Shown here piece by piece: positions 37,664 to 48,798 of a stretch of DNA of 64,000 bases (within the stretch, counting starts at the first letter, position 1; every line of letters starts with the position of its first letter). The stretch is taken from NCBI GenBank assembly GCA_902591645.1, contig CACJBM010000002.1, forward strand, positions 1 to 64,000, written 5' to 3'. The notes beneath the pieces are model-generated. The model saw only the letters and a program-made list of their open reading frames with translations. It was not told where the DNA came from and searched no databases. Origin of the DNA: an uncultured Verrucomicrobiota bacterium. Lineage in GTDB: Bacteria; Verrucomicrobiota; Verrucomicrobiae; Verrucomicrobiales; DEV007. A program made the position numbers and the translations under genes.

Positions 37664-38906
37664 GAACTTTTTCTATCGCTTTCTGTAAAGCAATAATCGA
37701 ATCACTAATCTGATCATTTTTAATTACTAGAGGCGGCATAAAAACAATAGTATTTCCGATAGCGCGAGTCAGGAGCCCATAATCTCTTGCAACATTACAA
37801 ACTTCAGGACCAATGATCTGGCCGTTTCCTAATAATTCTATCCCTGAAATTAATCCGCACTGACGAACTTCCATTACTTGCTGGTTCTCTGTCTTTAATT
37901 TTTCTAGAACTTTATTTAAGTGATTAATTTTTTCTGGAAGTTCAGACAATGTTGATTCTATTTCAAAAATTTTCAGGCTAGCCAATGCTGCAGCACATCC
38001 AATAGGATTTCCACTATAACTGTGGCCATAGTAAAAGGTATTCTCTTGACCATCGAGAAAAGCATCAAAAATTTCAGCCGTTGTAAGAGTTGCGGCTAAA
38101 GGTAAATATCCTCCAGTCAAACCCTTGGCTAAAGCCATTATATCCGGAATAACACCCTCGTGTTCGCAAGCAAACATCTTACCTGTCCTGCCAAAACCGG
38201 TCATAACTTCATCGAGTATTAATAAAGCTTGGTTAGAATCACACCAATTCCTTATTTGGCTCAACATTCCCTCGGGCCAGAGTCGTATCCCGGCAGCCCC
38301 TTGAACCATTGGCTCAAGAACAACTGCAGCTATTTCATTGCAATCCAATTTATTTAATTCTTCCACAGAATTAAGACGAATTACCGACAACCCAAGATCA
38401 GAAAATCTTGCAGAAAATCTCTCAACTCCACACAAAGAAGAAGCTCCCAGAGTATCACCATGATAAGCATTATCAAAAGTAACAAAACGCTGCCTCTTAG
38501 ATTCGCCTTTTATTTGAAAATATTGAATTGCCATTTTCATTGCACACTCAATAGCGGTAGAACCATCATCGGAAAAAAATGCACGCTGCAAGCTGTCAGA
38601 TGGAAATAATCCAATTAACTTCTCAGCTAGAAGTATCGCAGGCTCATTGGTTGTACCTAAAAATGAACAGTGAGCAATCTTTGATAGCTGTTGAATGATC
38701 GCTTCATTGATTGTCGGATGGCAATGCCCATGCACGTTAGTCCAAATGGAAGCATTTCCATCAATATATCGACGCCCTAGTGTGTCATAAATATACACAC
38801 CATTACCCCGCTCAATCACAAGTGGTTCAGATGTATCTGAACACCACTCAGACATAGGCGTAAATGGATGCCAAATAAAGGACTTGTCCTTTTCACCAAG
38901 ATTCAC
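37656..38906 (-). CDS. bioA: Adenosylmethionine-8-amino-7-oxononanoate aminotransferase
   Basis: 416 residues, a class III PLP aminotransferase of biotin synthesis which uses S-adenosylmethionine as amino donor to make diaminopelargonate. 'FIWHPFTPMSEW' is the BioA-specific N-terminus; 'DDGSTAIECAMKMA', 'TFDNAYHGDTLGASSLCG', 'LILDEVMTGFGRTG' and the PLP lysine in 'ALAKGLTGGYLPLAATL' are intact. No bioB, bioD or bioF is near; it is coupled to a small membrane protein and an SSS symporter. Confidence 0.95.
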   Translation of the reverse strand: MNLGEKDKSFIWHPFTPMSEWCSDTSEPLVIERGNGVYIYDTLGRRYIDGNASIWTNVHGHCHPTINEAIIQQLSKIAHCSFLGTTNEPAILLAEKLIGLFPSDSLQRAFFSDDGSTAIECAMKMAIQYFQIKGESKRQRFVTFDNAYHGDTLGASSLCGVERFSARFSDLGLSVIRLNSVEELNKLDCNEIAAVVLEPMVQGAAGIRLWPEGMLSQIRNWCDSNQALLILDEVMTGFGRTGKMFACEHEGVIPDIMALAKGLTGGYLPLAATLTTAEIFDAFLDGQENTFYYGHSYSGNPIGCAAALASLKIFEIESTLSELPEKINHLNKVLEKLKTENQQVMEVRQCGLISGIELLGNGQIIGPEVCNVARDYGLLTRAIGNTIVFMPPLVIKNDQISDSIIALQKAIEKVLG

Positions 38907-39012
38907 TCTGCAACTAGACTAACAATCTAAATTCCTTAGTACAATCCAAGAAATAAGATAAGATGAAAACTTAAGCTCCTATAAAATCTTAGAGCAAAAT
39001 GTGAATACCTAA

Positions 39013-42000
39013 TTAAGCCTCTAAGGATTTAGGTTCATTATCATCAGAACTCTCTTCAGCCGCTGCATCAGAACTCTCTTCAGCCGCTGCATCAGAACTC
39101 TCTTCAGCCGCTGCATCAGAACTCTCTTCAGCCGCTGCATCAGAACTCTCTTCAACCGCTGCATCAGAACTCTCTTCAGCCGCTGCATCAGAACTCTCTT
39201 CAGGCGCTACATCAGAACTCTCTTCAGCCGCTGCATCAGAACTCTCTTCAGCTATTTGCCCAAAACTAACTCCAGGAATGCCTTCAGAGCTCTGCTCATC
39301 TGATCCTTCTAATTGTCCTTCAGTGGAATCTCCCTCACCCTCTAACTCAGGAGGCTCGACAGTTTCCAAAGGTTGTGCTGTTCTCTTAGTGGCAAAACCA
39401 CTGCCTGCAGGTATAAGATGACCCATAATAACATTCTCCTTAAAACCTTTGAGCAAATCACTCTTACCAAGAGTCGCCGCATCAGTTAAAACCCGAGTCG
39501 TATCCTGGAAACTTGCAGCCGAAATGAAGCTTTCAGTCTCAAGAGAAGCCTTAGTGATACCCAACAAGACAGGCTCACCTTCTGCTGGCTTACCTCCCTG
39601 TTCCTGCATTTTCTCATTTACACTGACAAATTCAGTTCTCTCAACCTGATCCCCCCAAAGGAAAGTCGTATCACCAGGATCAGTAATTCGAACCTTCCTC
39701 AACATTTGCCTAACAATTATCTCAATGTGCTTATCATTAATTTCAACACCTTGAAGACGATAAACTTCTTGAACTTCAAAGACTAGATGCTCCATCAGCT
39801 TATGAGTTCCCTCAATCTCAAGAATCTCATGAGGAATTTTAGGCCCATCTGTAAGAAGATCTGCCCTTTTAACAGTATCATCTTCATAAACTGTAATATG
39901 TTTATTACGAGGAATGAGATGCTCAGCAGTTTCACCAGTTTCAGGATCAGTAATGATGAGCTTACGTTTACCTCGTGACATACCATCAAACCCAACAACA
40001 CCATCAATTTTTGCAATCTCAGCATGATCTTTTGGTTTACGGGCTTCAAATAATTCAGCAACACGTGGAAGACCACCGGTAATATCTTTTGTCTTGGCCA
40101 ATTTTCTTGGTGTTCTTGCCAATAATGCACCCCCTTGCACTTTCTCTTTATCTTTAACGGAAAGGTGAGCACCAGTAGGGACTGAATAGCTTGCTAGTAT
40201 TTCCTTAGTTTTTGCATCAGTTATGACTATCTGAGGATGAAGATCCTCCTTATGCTCAATAACCACCATTCCTTGAACTCCGGTAGCTTCATCCTTTTCC
40301 TTCTTCACAGTAATACCTGGAATCATGTCTCGGAATTCAATCTTGCCACCCTTTTCAGTAATGATCGGAACATTGTGAGGATCCCATGTGGCAATCTGAT
40401 CACCTCGGGAAATTTGTGCCCCATCGCTAGGATCAATAATTGTGCCAATTACAAGAGGATGAGATTCGAGCTCCATCCCCTTTTCATCTATCACTGATAA
40501 AGCACCACTTTTATTTAGTACAATAAACTTACCATCCAATGACTCTACAGTCCTGAGATCCTTATAACGAATCGTTCCATTATGCCCAACATGAATGACA
40601 GGTTGCTTGAGCGCCTGCTGTGCCACACCTCCAATGTGGAAAGTACGCATAGTGAGTTGAGTTCCAGGCTCACCAATTGACTGAGCAGCTATAATCCCTA
40701 CTGCTTCACCAATCTTGACAGGATCACCATTAGCTAAATTAAGTCCATAACACTTCGCACAGCAACCTCTCGACGACTCACAAGTTAAAACAGAACGTAT
40801 CCTCATTGTTTCGTGCCCAATGTCCTGAAGCTTTAGTGATGTAGCTTCATCAATCAGTTGGTCAACTTCAACGATCACTTCCTGCGAAACCGGATCAGTG
40901 ATTTTTTCGCAACTCGTTCTTCCATAAACTCTGGTTGCTAGTTCAACGACTTCCTCATCACCTTCATAAACCGAAGAAACACTAATTCCCTGTGTTGTAC
41001 CACAATCCAACTCCGTAATGATGACGTCTTGGGAAACATCAACAAGTTTTCTAGTTAAGTAACCAGAGTCAGCTGTTTTAAGAGCAGTATCCGCCAAACC
41101 TTTACGTGCTCCGTGAGTAGAAACAAAATACTCAAGAACAGATAAACCTTCACGGAAATTAGAGGTAATGGGTCGCTCAATAATTTCACCTGAAGGCTTC
41201 GCCATTAGACCTCGCATTCCTGAGAGCTGCTTGATCTGTTGCTTGTTACCCCTAGCACCAGAATCCACCATCATGTAAAGTGGATTAGCTATCTCATTAC
41301 CATCGTTATATTCTAGCGTTCTATAAAGAGCTCCAGCAATTTTATCTCCAGCCGCTGTCCATATATCAATTACTTTATTGTACCGCTCCCCGTCCGTAAT
41401 AATACCTTTACGGTACTGCTTCTGAACAACATCCAATTGTTTGTAAGCATTTTTAAGTTCAATCCGCTTTTCATCTGGAATAACCATATCGGTAATACCA
41501 ATAGAAACACCAGCCCTCGTGGCTTCCCTAAATCCTAATTGCTTAAGCAAATCAAGCGTTTGAACTGTGCCTTTAGGTCCAGCAACTTGGAAAGTTCTCC
41601 AGATAATATCCGAGAGTTGTTTTTTCGCAATCGTCTCATTGATAAACCCAAGAGATTTCCCACTCTCATTCTCACATTTAGGCCATATCTCATTAAAACG
41701 AACACGACCAGGTGTAGTCTCTATAGTAATCGCTTCATGATCTCCATAAATAGTATCTTTGCCTCTATCAGGATTCGCTAGGCGAATCTTGCAATGCAGG
41801 GAAACCGCTCGTTCCGCAATGGCATACTCAACCTCAGTAGTTGATTCAAACAACGGTACACGTTGATCCTCTTTATCCTTATACGTGATATGGTGGCGAT
41901 GATGTGTAAGGAAATACGCCCCAAGCGTAATGTCTTGAGAAGGTGTAGTTATTGGTCTGCCACTAGAAGGTGAGAAGATATTATTCGGCGCCAGCATCAA

Positions 42001-43461
42001 AAGCCTAGCCTCCATTTGTGCCTCAACTGACAAAGGAACATGAACTGCCATTTGGTCACCATCAAAATCAGCATTGTAAGCTGAACATGTCAGAGGATGT
42101 AAACGAATAGCTGATCCTTCAATTAGAACAGGTTCAAAGGCCTGGATAGATAGTCTGTGCAGTGTAGGTGCACGGTTCAACATTACCGGGTGTCCTTTTG
42201 TAACCTCTTCAAGTATATCCCAAACCTCAGGAGTTTTACGCTCGATCATCTTCTTTGCCGAACGTACAGTATGCACATAGCCCAGTTCCTTTAGACGCCT
42301 TATAATAAAAGGCTCAAATAATACGAGCGCCATCTTTTTAGGCAATCCGCATTGATGTAGTTTTAATTCTGGACCAATAACAATTACTGACCGGCCTGAA
42401 TAATCGACTCGCTTTCCTAACAGGTTCTGACGAAACCTTCCGCCTTTACCCTTTAACATGTCAGAAAGAGATTTTAACGCGCGGTTACCAGCTCCAGTTA
42501 CCGCACGACCATGTCTTCCATTATCAAAAAGAGCATCCACAGCTTCTTGGAGCATCCGTTTCTCATTACGAATAATTACTTCAGGAGTTTTTAACTGAAG
42601 CAAATTCTTTAGACGATTGTTCCTGTTAATTACCCTTCTGTATAAATCATTAAGATCAGAAGTTGCAAACCTTCCACCTTCTAAGGGAACTAGCGGCCTC
42701 AAATCTGGAGGTATGACTGGCAAAACTTCAAGAATCATCCACTCAGGACGTGTATGACTACTGGCAAATCCCTGAGCAAGTTTAAGCCTCTTCGACAACT
42801 TTTTACGAACTTGCTTAGAACGCGTTTTCGTCATCGCATCCTCTAACTCCTCTACTAAAGAAATAAGATCAATGCCAGCAAGCAAATCACGAACAGCTTC
42901 TGCACCCATACCTGCACGGAAACTATCTTCGCCAAATTCCTCTTCAGCTTCGCGTAACTCTTGCTCTGTGAGCAACTGCGCAAGCTCCAGAGGAGTGTTA
43001 CCTGGATCAGTAACAATGTAATCCTCGTAATAGATCACTCTCTCCAACATACGGGCACTCATGTCCAGCATCAGGCCAATACGCGAAGGCATACACTTGT
43101 AGAACCAGATATGACTTACTGGTACAGCAAGCTCAATGTGCCCTTGTCGCTCACGACGAACACGTGACAGTGTAACCTCTACACCACAACGATCACAGAT
43201 TACTCCTTTGTGCTTAATCCTCTTATATTTTCCACAGGCACATTCCCAATCTTTTGTGGGCCCAAAGATGCGCTCACAGAAAAGACCTCCTTTTTCAGGT
43301 TTAAATGTTCTGTAATTAATAGTTTCAGGATTTTTTACTTCACCGAAACTCCAACTGCGGATTGTATCAGCAGCAGCCACGGTAATGGTTACCTTGGAAA
43401 AATTAGTTTCTTTTTTATTATCAGCTCCAAAAAGCTCTTGGATATTGGACTCTACGCTCAT
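39013..43461 (-). CDS. rpoC: RNA polymerase beta' subunit with acidic repeat tail
   Basis: 1482 residues. The N-terminal zinc ribbon is '[20 protein letters not shown]', the catalytic Mg loop '[12 protein letters not shown]', and the second zinc site '[13 protein letters not shown]'. The core ends near '[21 protein letters not shown]'; after it come about 115 extra residues, very rich in Glu, Ser, Asp and Ala, dominated by nine copies of an 8-residue unit 'AEESSDAA'. Such a tail is not part of the standard subunit. It is the last gene of the cluster, 56 bp after rpoB. Confidence 0.98.
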   Translation of the reverse strand: MSVESNIQELFGADNKKETNFSKVTITVAAADTIRSWSFGEVKNPETINYRTFKPEKGGLFCERIFGPTKDWECACGKYKRIKHKGVICDRCGVEVTLSRVRRERQGHIELAVPVSHIWFYKCMPSRIGLMLDMSARMLERVIYYEDYIVTDPGNTPLELAQLLTEQELREAEEEFGEDSFRAGMGAEAVRDLLAGIDLISLVEELEDAMTKTRSKQVRKKLSKRLKLAQGFASSHTRPEWMILEVLPVIPPDLRPLVPLEGGRFATSDLNDLYRRVINRNNRLKNLLQLKTPEVIIRNEKRMLQEAVDALFDNGRHGRAVTGAGNRALKSLSDMLKGKGGRFRQNLLGKRVDYSGRSVIVIGPELKLHQCGLPKKMALVLFEPFIIRRLKELGYVHTVRSAKKMIERKTPEVWDILEEVTKGHPVMLNRAPTLHRLSIQAFEPVLIEGSAIRLHPLTCSAYNADFDGDQMAVHVPLSVEAQMEARLLMLAPNNIFSPSSGRPITTPSQDITLGAYFLTHHRHHITYKDKEDQRVPLFESTTEVEYAIAERAVSLHCKIRLANPDRGKDTIYGDHEAITIETTPGRVRFNEIWPKCENESGKSLGFINETIAKKQLSDIIWRTFQVAGPKGTVQTLDLLKQLGFREATRAGVSIGITDMVIPDEKRIELKNAYKQLDVVQKQYRKGIITDGERYNKVIDIWTAAGDKIAGALYRTLEYNDGNEIANPLYMMVDSGARGNKQQIKQLSGMRGLMAKPSGEIIERPITSNFREGLSVLEYFVSTHGARKGLADTALKTADSGYLTRKLVDVSQDVIITELDCGTTQGISVSSVYEGDEEVVELATRVYGRTSCEKITDPVSQEVIVEVDQLIDEATSLKLQDIGHETMRIRSVLTCESSRGCCAKCYGLNLANGDPVKIGEAVGIIAAQSIGEPGTQLTMRTFHIGGVAQQALKQPVIHVGHNGTIRYKDLRTVESLDGKFIVLNKSGALSVIDEKGMELESHPLVIGTIIDPSDGAQISRGDQIATWDPHNVPIITEKGGKIEFRDMIPGITVKKEKDEATGVQGMVVIEHKEDLHPQIVITDAKTKEILASYSVPTGAHLSVKDKEKVQGGALLARTPRKLAKTKDITGGLPRVAELFEARKPKDHAEIAKIDGVVGFDGMSRGKRKLIITDPETGETAEHLIPRNKHITVYEDDTVKRADLLTDGPKIPHEILEIEGTHKLMEHLVFEVQEVYRLQGVEINDKHIEIIVRQMLRKVRITDPGDTTFLWGDQVERTEFVSVNEKMQEQGGKPAEGEPVLLGITKASLETESFISAASFQDTTRVLTDAATLGKSDLLKGFKENVIMGHLIPAGSGFATKRTAQPLETVEPPELEGEGDSTEGQLEGSDEQSSEGIPGVSFGQIAEESSDAAAEESSDVAPEESSDAAAEESSDAAVEESSDAAAEESSDAAAEESSDAAAEESSDAAAEESSDDNEPKSLEA
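39044..39251 (-). repeat. Nine 24-bp tandem repeats in the 3' end of rpoC
   Basis: The unit (plus strand) begins TCAGAACTCTCTTCAGC and recurs every 24 bp at 39044, 39068, 39092, 39116, 39140, 39164, 39188, 39212 and 39236. Copies differ by only a few bases and encode variants of the octapeptide AEESSDAA. The near identity at DNA level suggests recent expansion by slippage or recombination, kept in frame. Confidence 0.95.
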
Positions 43462-43517
43462 GATTTTTAGCAGTCTTAAATCTTTATAAACTCTATATTA
43501 TTTTTTCTCTCTAGCTC

Positions 43518-46500
43518 CTATGCACTGGTTCTGGACTCATCTACATCTATAATAGAAGGGGCGCTCTCACCAACTTTGACGTCAAGACAAAGGCTACGCA
43601 TTTCTTTAATTAACACATTAAAGGATTCAGGAGTCCCGGCCTCAAGGCTGTTGTCTCCCTTAACAATTGATTCATAAATCCTTGTTCTACCTTGAACGTC
43701 ATCTGACTTAACCGTTAATAGTTCCTGCAAGGTATATGCTGCACCGTATGCTTCTAGTGCCCATACCTCCATTTCCCCGAAACGCTGACCACCATACTGG
43801 GCCTTTCCGCCCAACGGCTGCTGAGTCACGAGTGAATATGGACCAACGGCACGCGCATGAATTTTATCCGCTACCAAGTGACCAAGTTTAAGCATATAAA
43901 TATATCCAACCACAACTTCTTGATGGAAAGGATCACCTGTGAGGCCATCATAAAGTTGGGACTTCCCATTCAAACCAATCCAATTAAAACCTTCAGTGGA
44001 TTTAGCTTCTTTCAGGTATTCAATGATTCTAGTTTCGGGTATACCATCAAAAATTGGGGTAGCAACCTTGAATCCTAATGCCTTCGCAGCAACACCCAAG
44101 TGTGTCTCTAGGACCTGGCCCACATTCATTCGAGAAGGAACACCTAAGGGATTTAAACAAATATCAACAGGGGTTCCATCCTCAAGAAATGGCATATCTT
44201 CTTCAGGAACAATTTTAGCAACTACTCCCTTATTTCCGTGACGTCCTGCCATCTTATCGCCGACTGACAATTTACGTTTGCTGGCAACATAAACTCTAAC
44301 AGATTTAATGATCCCTGGATCAACCTCGTCACCACTTTCCATACGATCAAGGGATCGTTCGCGCTCTGAATCAATATCACCAAATTTTGGTGCAAAACTG
44401 GCAATGATATCCATGATCTTATTCCTTATCGGAGAAGGATCGATCTCAATCGAACCGTGAGCTGCTGCCAACTTTCGTAGAAGTGTCTTTGTAATTTTAC
44501 GGTTAGCCGGAATAATAAGCTCCCCAGATTTACTATCCACAACATCTAAAGGAATCTTCTCACCCAAAAGAATATCAGAAAGTTTCTCGGTAAGTTGATC
44601 GGTTAATTCATCGCGTTTTTTCTTATGGTCTGAATCAATAGTCTTGAGCTGTTTTTTAATCTCAGCCTCTGACATTTGTTCTTTCTCTGCGACATTACGT
44701 GAAGAAACCCTAACATCCATTACAATGCCAGTGCACCCTGAAGGGACACGTAATGATGTGTCCTTAACATCAGCTGCTTTTTCACCAAATATAGCACGTA
44801 ATAATCGTTCCTCTGGAGCCAATTCAGTTTCACTCTTTGGGGTAATTTTTCCAACAAGAATATCACCAGGTTTAACTTCTGCTCCAATACGAATTACTCC
44901 ATCAGGTCCAAGATCCGATAAGGCCTCTTCTCCTACATTAGGTATATCCCTAGTAATCTCTTCTGGGCCCAGCTTAGTATCTCGGGCCCCAACATCAAAA
45001 TTAGAAATATGTATTGATGTATAAACATCATCCTTCACAACTCTCTCAGATATAGTGATCGCGTCCTCAAAGTTATAACCATTCCAAGGCATGAAAGCGA
45101 CAAGAACATTTTTACCCAATGCAAGTTCACCATTCTCTGTACAAGGCCCGTCCGCTAATACATCGCCCTCCTTAACTTTCTGACCCTTCGTCACAATCGG
45201 CCTCTGATTAATGCATGTGCCAGAATTAGAACGCATAAATTTGCGTAAAGGATAAATATAGATCCCTTTGTTTGGATCACTCTTTAACTTACGAGGATCT
45301 GACAAAAACTTTTGATCTGAAACATGTAATTCACCGTCAGAAGTAACTACAATTATTTCAGCTGTTGCCGCAGCAACTTTTCCTGGTCCCTCGGAAACAA
45401 CAACGGCCCGTGAATCACGTGCAGCTTTTCCTTCCATTCCTGTACCCACCAATGGCGACTCTGCGCAAAGCAAAGGAACACCTTGGCGTTGCATGTTGGA
45501 TCCCATCAAAGCCCTGTTAGCATCATCATGCTCAAGAAATGGTATAAGAGACGCCGCAATTGAAACCAATTGTTTAGGCGAAACGTCCATGAGTGAAGCT
45601 TCCTTAGGGTCAATCTCAAGAAAATCCCCTCTATAACGTGCAGTGATCCTCTCAGAAGTAAACTTACCCGTATCATCTAAAGGATTATTTGCTTGTGCTA
45701 TAACTTCATTCTCCTCCTGATCTGCTGTTAAATAAGCAATGTCCTTTGTTACCTTACCGTTTTTAATTTTTCGATAAGGCGTTTCTATAAATCCAAATTC
45801 ATTGATTCGAGCGAAAGTACTCATTGAATTTATCAATCCAATGTTTGGTCCTTCAGGCGTCTCAATAGGACAAATTCTTCCATAATGTGATGGGTGAACA
45901 TCACGAACTTCAAAGCCTGCACGATCTCGGTTAAGACCGCCAGGGCCTAGTGCTGACAAACGTCTTTTATGAGTCAACTCGGCCAAAGGATTTGTTTGGT
46001 CCATAAATTGACTCAATTGAGAACGACCAAAAAAGTCTCTAACGACAGCTGATAAAGCTTTTGGATTAATTAATTTCTGAGGCGTCATGCCATCCAAGTT
46101 GACATCAAACAAAGTCATCCGTTCTTTAACCAACCGCTCAGTACGAGCAAGACCTACTCTACATTGATTAGATAGCAATTCCCCAACTGCACGAACTCGT
46201 CGAGAACCAAGGTGATCAATATCATCTGTTATACCTTCCCCTTTTTTCAAATTCAGCAAATAGCGCATCGCTACTACAAAGTCCTCTGAAGTAAGAATTC
46301 TCTCTCCCTCATCAACTTTGAGTCGTAATTTTTGATTAATTTTATATCTACCAACTCGTGTCAGATCATATTTCTTAGGGTCAAAGAAAAGCCTCTTAAG
46401 GAGTGCCTTCGAATTTGTTGTGGTCGGCGGATCTCCAGGGCGCAAACGACGATAAATATCTTTCAGTGCTTCTTCCTCATCATTGGATGGGTCCTTCCTC

Positions 46501-47354
46501 AAGGATTTAACTAAAATATCATCATCCTTAGTATCAATCACCTCAAGGCTCTTATGACCCAACTCCATTAGCTGGTGAACTATACCAATAGTAAGGGGCT
46601 CGTATGCCTTTGCAACAATCACCTCCCCATCAATAACATCTTCCATTGGTGTCTTGGTTGAGAGCTCTTCCTCATCCATCTTAGCCGTAAGCTTAAGTTT
46701 TTTTACATCATAAAAAAGTTTACAGATATCGGAATCCTTCTCAAACCCAAGGGTACGAAGAAATGTCGTAGCAAGGAACTTTCTCCTGCGTCGACGACGG
46801 TCTAAATAAACGTAAAGCAAATCATTGGTATCAAATTGGACCTCTAACCAAGAACCTCTATCAGGGATTATTCGGAAACTATGCAAGGTCTTGCCATTCA
46901 GATGAAGACTTGTCTCAAAACAAACCCCTGGAGAACGGTGCAATTGAGAAACAACTACTCGTTCCGCTCCATTAATAACAAAAGTTCCTCGAGCGGTCAT
47001 TAGAGGCAGTTCGCCCATGTAAACTTTTTCCTCTTTCGTTCCAGCCTCATCCTTTAAGCGAAAAGTAACGTACAGAGGGGCGCTATAAGTCTCGGTATTG
47101 CGGATAGCCTCAAGAGCTGTCAGTTTAGGCTTACCAACATCATATGATACAAAATCCAAGGTCACCTTATCATCATATGAATCAATTGGAAAAACCTCTT
47201 TGAATACCGCTTGCAAACCTATTTGCTTACGTTTGCTTGGAGCAACATCCTGTTGGAGGAAGTCCGCATAAGACTGGATTTGGATTCCAATGAGATTCGG
47301 AGCCTCAAGGACTTCGTCAATATTTCCAAAATGTTCGCGTATTCTTTCAGACAT
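43518..47354 (-). CDS. rpoB: RNA polymerase beta subunit
   Basis: 1278 residues, slightly shorter than the E. coli subunit. Landmarks include '[18 protein letters not shown]', the rifampicin region '[29 protein letters not shown]' (quoted in part), the '[17 protein letters not shown]' stretch, '[12 protein letters not shown]' and '[10 protein letters not shown]' near the end. The rifampicin-pocket residues read as in sensitive bacteria. It lies 354 bp downstream of rplL, across a spacer containing a strong hairpin. Confidence 0.98.
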   Translation of the reverse strand: MSERIREHFGNIDEVLEAPNLIGIQIQSYADFLQQDVAPSKRKQIGLQAVFKEVFPIDSYDDKVTLDFVSYDVGKPKLTALEAIRNTETYSAPLYVTFRLKDEAGTKEEKVYMGELPLMTARGTFVINGAERVVVSQLHRSPGVCFETSLHLNGKTLHSFRIIPDRGSWLEVQFDTNDLLYVYLDRRRRRRKFLATTFLRTLGFEKDSDICKLFYDVKKLKLTAKMDEEELSTKTPMEDVIDGEVIVAKAYEPLTIGIVHQLMELGHKSLEVIDTKDDDILVKSLRKDPSNDEEEALKDIYRRLRPGDPPTTTNSKALLKRLFFDPKKYDLTRVGRYKINQKLRLKVDEGERILTSEDFVVAMRYLLNLKKGEGITDDIDHLGSRRVRAVGELLSNQCRVGLARTERLVKERMTLFDVNLDGMTPQKLINPKALSAVVRDFFGRSQLSQFMDQTNPLAELTHKRRLSALGPGGLNRDRAGFEVRDVHPSHYGRICPIETPEGPNIGLINSMSTFARINEFGFIETPYRKIKNGKVTKDIAYLTADQEENEVIAQANNPLDDTGKFTSERITARYRGDFLEIDPKEASLMDVSPKQLVSIAASLIPFLEHDDANRALMGSNMQRQGVPLLCAESPLVGTGMEGKAARDSRAVVVSEGPGKVAAATAEIIVVTSDGELHVSDQKFLSDPRKLKSDPNKGIYIYPLRKFMRSNSGTCINQRPIVTKGQKVKEGDVLADGPCTENGELALGKNVLVAFMPWNGYNFEDAITISERVVKDDVYTSIHISNFDVGARDTKLGPEEITRDIPNVGEEALSDLGPDGVIRIGAEVKPGDILVGKITPKSETELAPEERLLRAIFGEKAADVKDTSLRVPSGCTGIVMDVRVSSRNVAEKEQMSEAEIKKQLKTIDSDHKKKRDELTDQLTEKLSDILLGEKIPLDVVDSKSGELIIPANRKITKTLLRKLAAAHGSIEIDPSPIRNKIMDIIASFAPKFGDIDSERERSLDRMESGDEVDPGIIKSVRVYVASKRKLSVGDKMAGRHGNKGVVAKIVPEEDMPFLEDGTPVDICLNPLGVPSRMNVGQVLETHLGVAAKALGFKVATPIFDGIPETRIIEYLKEAKSTEGFNWIGLNGKSQLYDGLTGDPFHQEVVVGYIYMLKLGHLVADKIHARAVGPYSLVTQQPLGGKAQYGGQRFGEMEVWALEAYGAAYTLQELLTVKSDDVQGRTRIYESIVKGDNSLEAGTPESFNVLIKEMRSLCLDVKVGESAPSIIDVDESRTSA

Positions 47355-47708
47355 AGTTTTGTTTGGTTTTGCTATGGACTAGGCAGAGTGTTTAGGCAGA
47401 AAAACCTCATAGACTGCTAGTCCATGAGGAAAAAATTGTAAGTGCTGCTCTGATCCCTTGTTTACACAAGAAAAGACCGGTCCGTCTTTACGGTATTTCC
47501 GGTTCTTTAATATAGTTGAGTATGTTGGGCGGTCAGTTCCGTTCCTTAAGGAATAGTGCAGCAAAATAAATTAGGCTTGGTTTTGAGTCAGATCCTCGAT
47601 TTTATATGTATTAAAAATGTTACAAAATAGCACAGCTAAGCACTAAAAAGTACTTAGCTGTGCTTTGTGATTAGTTAGAAGTAAATAACACTAAATCTAA
47701 TTAAGTTA
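47355..47708 (-). promoter_or_regulatory. rplL-rpoB intergenic leader with structured elements
   Basis: This 354-bp spacer has no gene; a 61-codon frame at 47379-47564 looks non-coding. It holds the terminator-like hairpin at 47629-47664 just after rplL, a smaller inverted repeat AAAGAC/GTCTTT near 47472-47489 and a 12-bp palindrome TTCCTTAAGGAA near 47541. In other bacteria this spacer is where transcription is partly stopped and the mRNA processed, lowering rpoBC relative to the ribosomal proteins; a like role is inferred here. Confidence 0.55.
47629..47664 (-). terminator. Attenuator/partial terminator hairpin after rplL
   Basis: A perfect 12-bp inverted repeat, AGCACAGCTAAG (47629-47640) and CTTAGCTGTGCT (47653-47664), with a 12-base loop whose ACT/AGT can add three pairs. 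On the minus transcript it is followed by ATTTTGT, a short U-rich tail, so it should terminate only in part. It lies 45 bp past the rplL stop. Confidence 0.7.
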
Positions 47709-48089
47709 TTATTTAACTTCGACCTCTGCCCCGGCAGCTTCAAGTTTGGTCTTAATTTCTTCAGCTTCTTCCTTAGAACATGCTTCTTTAATTGGGGAAG
47801 GAGCTCCATCGACAAGTTTCTTAGCATCAGCAAGCCCAAGGCCACTAACAGCGCCACGAACTTCTTTAATGACAGCAATCTTATTGCCACCAGCATTAGT
47901 CAAGATTACATCGAATTCAGTCTTCTCTTCCGCATCATCTCCACCACCGGCAGCTGGAGCAGCGGCAGCGGCAGCTACAGGAGCAGCAGCGCTTACTCCC
48001 CACTTCTCTTCGAGAGCTTTCACAAGGTCAGCAACTTCAAGGACACTTAGTCCACTTAGGTCTTCAGTTAATTTTTCAATATCAGCCAT
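47709..48089 (-). CDS. rplL: Ribosomal protein bL12 (L7/L12)
   Basis: 126 residues. The N-terminal dimerisation helix region ('[29 protein letters not shown]', in part), an Ala-rich hinge ('[16 protein letters not shown]') and the C-terminal factor-binding domain ('[20 protein letters not shown]', '[18 protein letters not shown]') are all normal. It forms the stalk with L10 that recruits translation GTPases. The gap to rplJ is unusually long (167 bp) and structured. Confidence 0.98.
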   Translation of the reverse strand: MADIEKLTEDLSGLSVLEVADLVKALEEKWGVSAAAPVAAAAAAPAAGGGDDAEEKTEFDVILTNAGGNKIAVIKEVRGAVSGLGLADAKKLVDGAPSPIKEACSKEEAEEIKTKLEAAGAEVEVK

Positions 48090-48256
48090 TTTCTTTTACG
48101 GTGTCGTCGCGATTCAGAGCCCTGTAACATTTCAAAGCGGCGGCCGCCGCCCCGACAAGGAACCGTGGTTTATACTGTTTAGGTTTTGTTTTAGTTTTGT
48201 TTTAGTTTTGTTTACTCCTTGGCATGAACTTCGCACACCAAAGATGATCTTTATTA
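48090..48256 (-). promoter_or_regulatory. rplJ-rplL spacer with 14-bp GC palindrome and 11-bp direct repeats
   Basis: The perfect palindrome GCGGCGGCCGCCGC lies at 48137-48150, striking in AT-rich DNA. Close by, TTTTGTTTTAG is repeated in tandem at 48184-48194 and 48195-48205, with a partial third copy to 48214. The minus transcript would form a GC hairpin followed by CTTTGAAA upstream of the rplL start. It may tune the four-fold higher need for L12 over L10, through pausing, processing or an extra promoter. No gene is present. Confidence 0.55.
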
Positions 48257-48769
48257 TTAGCCCTGCTCCTCCTTTGCCTTAAGTATACGAGCCAGAGATG
48301 ATGCTGGCTCATTAAGCAACCTTACAAAAGTGCTAGCAGGTGATTGTAACGTCCCAAGTAAATGGGCTCTCAACACATCCATAGGCGGCAATGATGCTAA
48401 TGCATTTAATTCCTCCGGACTGAGCAAATTGCCATCCATAACTCCCGCACGCATTTCAGGCTTCTCATTTTCCTTCTTAAAATCCTTCAGAACCTTAGCC
48501 ACTGCACATATGTCCTGATCACCAGTCACGAGCGCCGTCTGACCAGCCAAAAATTCATTAATCCCTTCAGGATATTCCGCCTCTACCGAAGCACGCTTAG
48601 CATATGAATTCTTCGTTACGTGAGCAGTAGAATTAGTTTCACTGAGTCGCGAACGCAATTCTCCAAGCTGTGCTACTGTCAATGCCTTGTAATCAATAAC
48701 AATCATGAAAGGAGATGCGTTTAGCTTCTCTATAAGATCGTTAATAATATTCTCTTTGATTGCTTTCAT
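48257..48769 (-). CDS. rplJ: Ribosomal protein uL10
   Basis: 170 residues, normal length. 'IEKLNASPFMIVIDYKALTVAQLGELRSRL' (in part) is the rRNA-binding domain, and the Ala-rich C-terminal helix after 'TLQSPASTFVRLLNEPASSLARILKAK' binds L12 dimers. It starts only 29 bp after rplA, leaving no room for the long L10 autoregulatory leader known from E. coli. Confidence 0.97.
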   Translation of the reverse strand: MKAIKENIINDLIEKLNASPFMIVIDYKALTVAQLGELRSRLSETNSTAHVTKNSYAKRASVEAEYPEGINEFLAGQTALVTGDQDICAVAKVLKDFKKENEKPEMRAGVMDGNLLSPEELNALASLPPMDVLRAHLLGTLQSPASTFVRLLNEPASSLARILKAKEEQG

Positions 48770-48798
48770 TGTAATCCTTAATTTTTTATTAACGTTTC

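Noticed and set aside
39044..39251. Repeat array considered as a CRISPR
   Set aside because: Units are contiguous 24-bp coding repeats in frame with rpoC, with no unique spacers.
47379..47564. 61-codon minus-strand frame in the rplL-rpoB spacer
   Set aside because: It sits in a structured leader, with no ribosome binding site or protein-like pattern.
47746..48282. 178-codon plus-strand frame over rplL and its upstream spacer
   Set aside because: It is antisense to the well-supported rplL gene; its Ala/Ser/Pro-rich sequence is a shadow of the Ala-rich hinge.
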